A stretch of DNA of 64,000 nucleotides from Pandoraea fibrosis (GTDB lineage Bacteria; Pseudomonadota; Gammaproteobacteria; Burkholderiales; Burkholderiaceae), in NCBI RefSeq assembly GCF_000807775.2, contig NZ_CP047385.1, positions 1,054,001 through 1,118,000 of the forward strand, read 5' to 3'. Both the position numbers and the translations under genes were made by a program. Positions 60,143-64,000 of this stretch are shown here, one piece after another (the first letter of the stretch is position 1; each line of letters opens with the position of its first letter). Under the pieces are notes generated by a model, which worked only from the letters and a program-made list of their open reading frames with translations, ran no database searches and was not told the origin of the DNA.

Positions 60143-63100
60143 ATGAAAGCTTTGCTCGATCTATTCAAGCAAGTCCAGCAGGACGAACAGTTCGACGCGA
60201 TCAAGATCGGTCTGGCTTCGCCGGACAAGATCCGCTCGTGGTCGTTCGGCGAAGTGAAAAAGCCGGAGACGATCAACTACCGGACTTTCAAGCCCGAGCG
60301 TGACGGTCTGTTCTGCGCAAAGATCTTCGGTCCGATCAAGGACTACGAATGCCTTTGCGGCAAGTACAAGCGCCTGAAGCACCGTGGCGTGATCTGCGAG
60401 AAGTGCGGCGTGGAAGTCACGCTGGCGAAGGTGCGTCGCGAACGCATGGGCCACATTGAGCTGGCCTCGCCGGTTGCGCACATCTGGTTCCTGAAGTCGC
60501 TCCCGTCGCGTCTGGGCATGGTGCTCGACATGACGCTGCGCGACATCGAACGCGTGCTGTACTTCGAAGCCTACGTGGTCCTCGAACCTGGCATGACGCC
60601 GCTCAAGCGTTGCCAGATCATGACGGAAGAGGATTACTACAACAAGGTCGAGGAATACGGCGACGAATTCCGTGCCGAGATGGGCGCGGAAGGCGTGCGC
60701 GAGCTGCTGCGCTCGATCGACATCGACCAGCAGGTCGAGCATCTGCGCGCCGAGCTGCAAGCCACGGGCTCGGAAGCCAAGATCAAGAAGTACGCCAAGC
60801 GCCTGAAGGTGCTCGAGGCTTTCCAACGCTCGGGCATCAAGCCCGAGTGGATGGTGCTCGAAGTGCTGCCGGTGCTCCCGCCTGAGCTGCGCCCGCTGGT
60901 GCCGCTCGACGGTGGCCGCTTCGCGACCTCGGATCTGAACGATCTGTATCGCCGCGTCATCAACCGTAACAACCGTCTGAAGCGTCTGCTCGAGCTCAAG
61001 GCCCCGGACATCATCGTGCGCAACGAAAAGCGCATGCTGCAAGAGTCCGTGGACTCGCTGCTCGACAACGGCCGTCGCGGTAAGGCGATGACCGGTGCGA
61101 ACAAGCGTCCGCTCAAGTCGCTGGCCGACATGATCAAGGGCAAGAGCGGTCGTTTCCGTCAGAACTTGCTGGGTAAGCGCGTTGACTACTCGGGCCGTTC
61201 GGTGATTACCGTGGGCCCGACGCTCAAGCTGCATCAGTGCGGTCTGCCCAAGCTGATGGCGCTCGAACTCTTCAAGCCGTTCATCTTCCACAAGCTGGAA
61301 GTGATGGGCGTGGCCACGACCATCAAGGCCGCGAAGAAGGAAGTCGAGAACCAGACGGCGGTGGTGTGGGACATCCTCGAAGAGGTGATCCGCGAGCATC
61401 CGATCATGCTGAACCGCGCACCGACGCTGCACCGTCTGGGTATCCAGGCGTTTGAGCCGGTGCTGATCGAAGGCAAGGCAATTCAGCTTCACCCGCTGGT
61501 TTGCGCGGCATTCAACGCCGACTTCGACGGTGACCAGATGGCCGTTCACGTGCCGCTGTCGCTCGAAGCGCAGATGGAAGCGCGTACCCTGATGCTGGCC
61601 TCGAACAACGTGTTGTTCCCGGCTAACGGCGATCCGTCGATCGTGCCGTCGCAGGATATCGTGCTGGGTCTGTATTACGCGACGCGCGACAAGATCAACG
61701 GCCGCGGCGAAGGCCTGTCGTTCATCGACGTCTCGGAAGTGCTGCGTGCGTACGACAACAAGGAAGTCGAACTGGCTTCGCGTGTGAACGTGCGTATCAC
61801 GGAGTACACGGTCGATCCGGAAACGGGCGAAAAGACGCCGAAGATCACGCTGTACCCGACGACTGTCGGCCGCGCGATTCTGTCGGAAATTCTGCCGCCG
61901 GGCCTGCCGTTCTCGGTGCTGAACAAGTCGCTCAAGAAGAAGGAAATCTCGAAGCTGATCAACACGGCGTTCCGCCGCTGCGGTCTGCGCGAGACGGTGA
62001 TCTTCGTCGACAAGCTGATGCAGTCGGGCTTCCGCCTGGCAACGCGTGCCGGTATCTCGATCTGCGTCGACGACATGCTCGTGCCGACGAAGAAGGAAGA
62101 GCTGATCGGCGAAGCGTCGAAGAAGGTCAAGGAATACGACCGTCAGTACATGTCGGGTCTGGTCACGGCGCAAGAGCGTTACAACAACGTCGTGGACATT
62201 TGGGGTGCTACCGGTGACGCCGTGGGTAAGGCGATGATGGAGCAGCTCTCGAAGGAAAAGACGATCGATCGCGACGGTAACTCCGTGGATCAGGAGTCGT
62301 TCAACTCGATTTACATGATGGCCGACTCCGGTGCTCGCGGTTCGAGCGCCCAGATTCGCCAGCTCGCCGGTATGCGTGGCCTGATGGCCAAGCCGGACGG
62401 CTCGATTATCGAGACGCCGATTACCGCGAACTTCCGCGAAGGCCTGAACGTGTTGCAGTACTTCATCTCGACCCACGGTGCACGTAAGGGTCTGGCCGAT
62501 ACGGCACTGAAGACGGCAAACTCGGGTTACCTGACGCGTCGTCTGGTCGACGTGACGCAGGATTTGGTCGTGGTCGAAGACGATTGCGGCACGAGCAACG
62601 GCGTGGCGATGAAGGCGCTGGTCGAGGGCGGTGAAGTGGTCGAAGCCCTGCGTGACCGTATCCTGGGTCGCGTGGCAGTCGCCGACGTTGTGAATCCGGA
62701 AACGCAGGAAACGGTGTACGAGGCCGGCACGCTGCTGGACGAAGACGTCGTCGAAATGATCGAAACGCTGGGTATCGACGAAGTGCGCGTGCGCACGCCG
62801 TTGACCTGCGATACGCGCTATGGTCTGTGCGCAGCCTGCTATGGCCGCGATCTGGGTCGTGGCACGCGCGTGAACGTCGGCGAAGCCGTCGGCGTGATCG
62901 CCGCACAGTCGATCGGCGAACCGGGCACGCAGCTCACGATGCGTACGTTCCACATCGGTGGTGCAGCGTCGCGTGCGGCAGTGGCCTCGTCGATCGAAGC
63001 CAAGTCGAACGGTACGGTTCGCTTCTCGGCGACCATGCGTTACGTGACGAATGGCCGTGGCGAGCAGATCGCGATCTCGCGTTCGGGCGAAATCCTGATC

Positions 63101-64000
63101 ACGGACGATCATGGCCGTGAGCGCGAGCGTCACAAGGTGCCGTATGGCGCCACGCTGCTGCATCTGGACGGCGCGCAGGTCAAGGCCGGCGCCCAACTGG
63201 GTACGTGGGACCCGCTGACGCGCCCGATCATTACCGAACACGGCGGTTTCGCCAAGTTCGAGAATGTCGAGGAAGGTGTCACGGTTGCCAAGCAGATCGA
63301 CGATGTGACGGGTCTGTCCACGCTGGTCGTGATCGATCCGAAGCGTCGTGGTCCGGCGTCGAAGAATGTGCGTCCGCAGGTCAAGCTGCTCGACGAGAAT
63401 GGTGTGGAAGTGAAGATCCCGGGGACCGATCACGCTGTGACGATCGGCTTCCAGGTGGGCGCACTGATCACCATCAAGGACGGTCAGCACGTTCCGGTGG
63501 GCGAAGTGCTTGCACGTATCCCGACCGAAGCGCAGAAGACCCGCGATATTACCGGGGGTCTGCCGCGTGTGGCCGAGCTGTTCGAAGCGCGTGCACCGAA
63601 GGACGCCGGCATTCTGGCCGAAGTCACGGGTACCACGTCGTTCGGTAAGGACACGAAGGGCAAGCAGCGTCTGGTCATTACCGATCTGGACGGCAACCAG
63701 CACGAATTCCTGATTCCGAAGGAAAAGCAGGTGCTGGTGCACGACGGTCAGGTGGTGAACAAGGGTGAAATGATCGTGGACGGCCCGGCCGACCCGCATG
63801 ACATCCTGCGTTTGCAGGGTATCGAAGCGCTGGCACGTTACATCGTCGACGAAGTTCAGGACGTGTATCGCTTGCAGGGTGTGAAGATCAACGACAAGCA
63901 CATCGAGGTGATCGTTCGCCAGATGCTGCGTCGTGTGCAGATCACCGACAACGGCGATTCGCGCTTCATCATCGGTGAACAGGTCGAACGTTCGGACATG
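60143..64000 (+). CDS. rpoC: DNA-directed RNA polymerase subunit beta' (partial, 3' end outside window)
   Basis: Begins at ATG 60143 with AGGAGA upstream and stays open for 1286 codons to the window edge; the full protein is about 1400 aa, so roughly the last 120 residues are missing. The N-terminal zinc site is visible (Cys70, Cys72 and the C-E-K-C pair near 85-88), and the catalytic N-A-D-F-D-G-D lies at 458-464 with the three magnesium-binding aspartates. The trigger loop and second zinc cysteines ([12 protein letters not shown] near 888-899) are also present. Confidence 0.99.
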   Translation, partial: MKALLDLFKQVQQDEQFDAIKIGLASPDKIRSWSFGEVKKPETINYRTFKPERDGLFCAKIFGPIKDYECLCGKYKRLKHRGVICEKCGVEVTLAKVRRERMGHIELASPVAHIWFLKSLPSRLGMVLDMTLRDIERVLYFEAYVVLEPGMTPLKRCQIMTEEDYYNKVEEYGDEFRAEMGAEGVRELLRSIDIDQQVEHLRAELQATGSEAKIKKYAKRLKVLEAFQRSGIKPEWMVLEVLPVLPPELRPLVPLDGGRFATSDLNDLYRRVINRNNRLKRLLELKAPDIIVRNEKRMLQESVDSLLDNGRRGKAMTGANKRPLKSLADMIKGKSGRFRQNLLGKRVDYSGRSVITVGPTLKLHQCGLPKLMALELFKPFIFHKLEVMGVATTIKAAKKEVENQTAVVWDILEEVIREHPIMLNRAPTLHRLGIQAFEPVLIEGKAIQLHPLVCAAFNADFDGDQMAVHVPLSLEAQMEARTLMLASNNVLFPANGDPSIVPSQDIVLGLYYATRDKINGRGEGLSFIDVSEVLRAYDNKEVELASRVNVRITEYTVDPETGEKTPKITLYPTTVGRAILSEILPPGLPFSVLNKSLKKKEISKLINTAFRRCGLRETVIFVDKLMQSGFRLATRAGISICVDDMLVPTKKEELIGEASKKVKEYDRQYMSGLVTAQERYNNVVDIWGATGDAVGKAMMEQLSKEKTIDRDGNSVDQESFNSIYMMADSGARGSSAQIRQLAGMRGLMAKPDGSIIETPITANFREGLNVLQYFISTHGARKGLADTALKTANSGYLTRRLVDVTQDLVVVEDDCGTSNGVAMKALVEGGEVVEALRDRILGRVAVADVVNPETQETVYEAGTLLDEDVVEMIETLGIDEVRVRTPLTCDTRYGLCAACYGRDLGRGTRVNVGEAVGVIAAQSIGEPGTQLTMRTFHIGGAASRAAVASSIEAKSNGTVRFSATMRYVTNGRGEQIAISRSGEILITDDHGRERERHKVPYGATLLHLDGAQVKAGAQLGTWDPLTRPIITEHGGFAKFENVEEGVTVAKQIDDVTGLSTLVVIDPKRRGPASKNVRPQVKLLDENGVEVKIPGTDHAVTIGFQVGALITIKDGQHVPVGEVLARIPTEAQKTRDITGGLPRVAELFEARAPKDAGILAEVTGTTSFGKDTKGKQRLVITDLDGNQHEFLIPKEKQVLVHDGQVVNKGEMIVDGPADPHDILRLQGIEALARYIVDEVQDVYRLQGVKINDKHIEVIVRQMLRRVQITDNGDSRFIIGEQVERSDM

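Noticed and set aside
60161..63901. A 1246-codon open frame antisense to rpoC
   Set aside because: Same shadow effect over the rpoC coding strand; no ribosome site or family features.

Overview
The window looks like chromosomal DNA from a GC-rich betaproteobacterium of the family Burkholderiaceae, most probably a Pandoraea species. This rests on the 16S gene, on the gene order rrn - tRNA-Tyr/Gly/Thr - tuf - tRNA-Trp - secE - nusG - rplKAJL - rpoBC, and on the mix of accessory families; the genus is an inference. No insertion sequence, prophage or CRISPR array is visible.

Layout. (1) 1-6361, minus strand: a tightly spaced unidirectional set with tonB, exbB and two exbD genes followed by an MFS transporter, an enolase-superfamily epimerase/racemase and a class-C-beta-lactamase-like serine hydrolase (cut by the left edge). 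It has the look of an envelope uptake and amino-acid/peptide processing module. A divergent OmpR-type response regulator without a kinase (6585-7310) faces it across a palindromic operator candidate. (2) 7576-18933: small-molecule metabolism. A GlxA-type AraC regulator is divergent from a complete polyamine-type ABC importer (binding protein, ATPase, two permeases) and a proline-racemase-family enzyme whose second catalytic cysteine is glycine. Then come an AraC regulator, an unknown protein, an aldehyde dehydrogenase with a divergent LysR regulator, and a small secreted protein.

(3) 19227-43359, plus strand: the most interesting region. It is a 24-kb two-partner secretion locus built together with its own TonB machinery and cell-surface-signalling trio: a TpsB/FhaC-like outer-membrane transporter, an ExbB proton-channel protein fused to a large periplasmic DUF2341/LamG-like sensor or binding part, ExbD, TonB, a large porin, a coiled-coil exported protein, a YbjN-like protein, then (after a strong terminator) a barrel-less STN + TonB-C-like protein, an ECF sigma factor, a FecR anti-sigma factor, and finally a giant (about 4395 aa) haemagglutinin-like TpsA exoprotein. 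The content strongly recalls the phosphate-responsive PUMA3 (VreA-VreI-VreR) and Pdt system of Pseudomonas aeruginosa, and I find a well-formed Pho-box-like tandem repeat upstream of the VreA-like gene, so phosphate-starvation control through PhoB is predicted here too.

(4) 43485-49274: a complete rRNA operon with tandem P1/P2 promoters, boxA sites, RNase III processing stems, 16S, tRNA-Ile, tRNA-Ala, 23S, 5S and a strong terminator. (5) 49275-50231: about 1 kb with no recognisable gene. (6) 50232-64000: tRNA-Tyr, tRNA-Gly, tRNA-Thr, tuf, tRNA-Trp, secE, nusG, rplK, rplA, rplJ, rplL, rpoB and the first 1286 codons of rpoC, with intrinsic terminators after nusG and, unusually strong, between rplL and rpoB.
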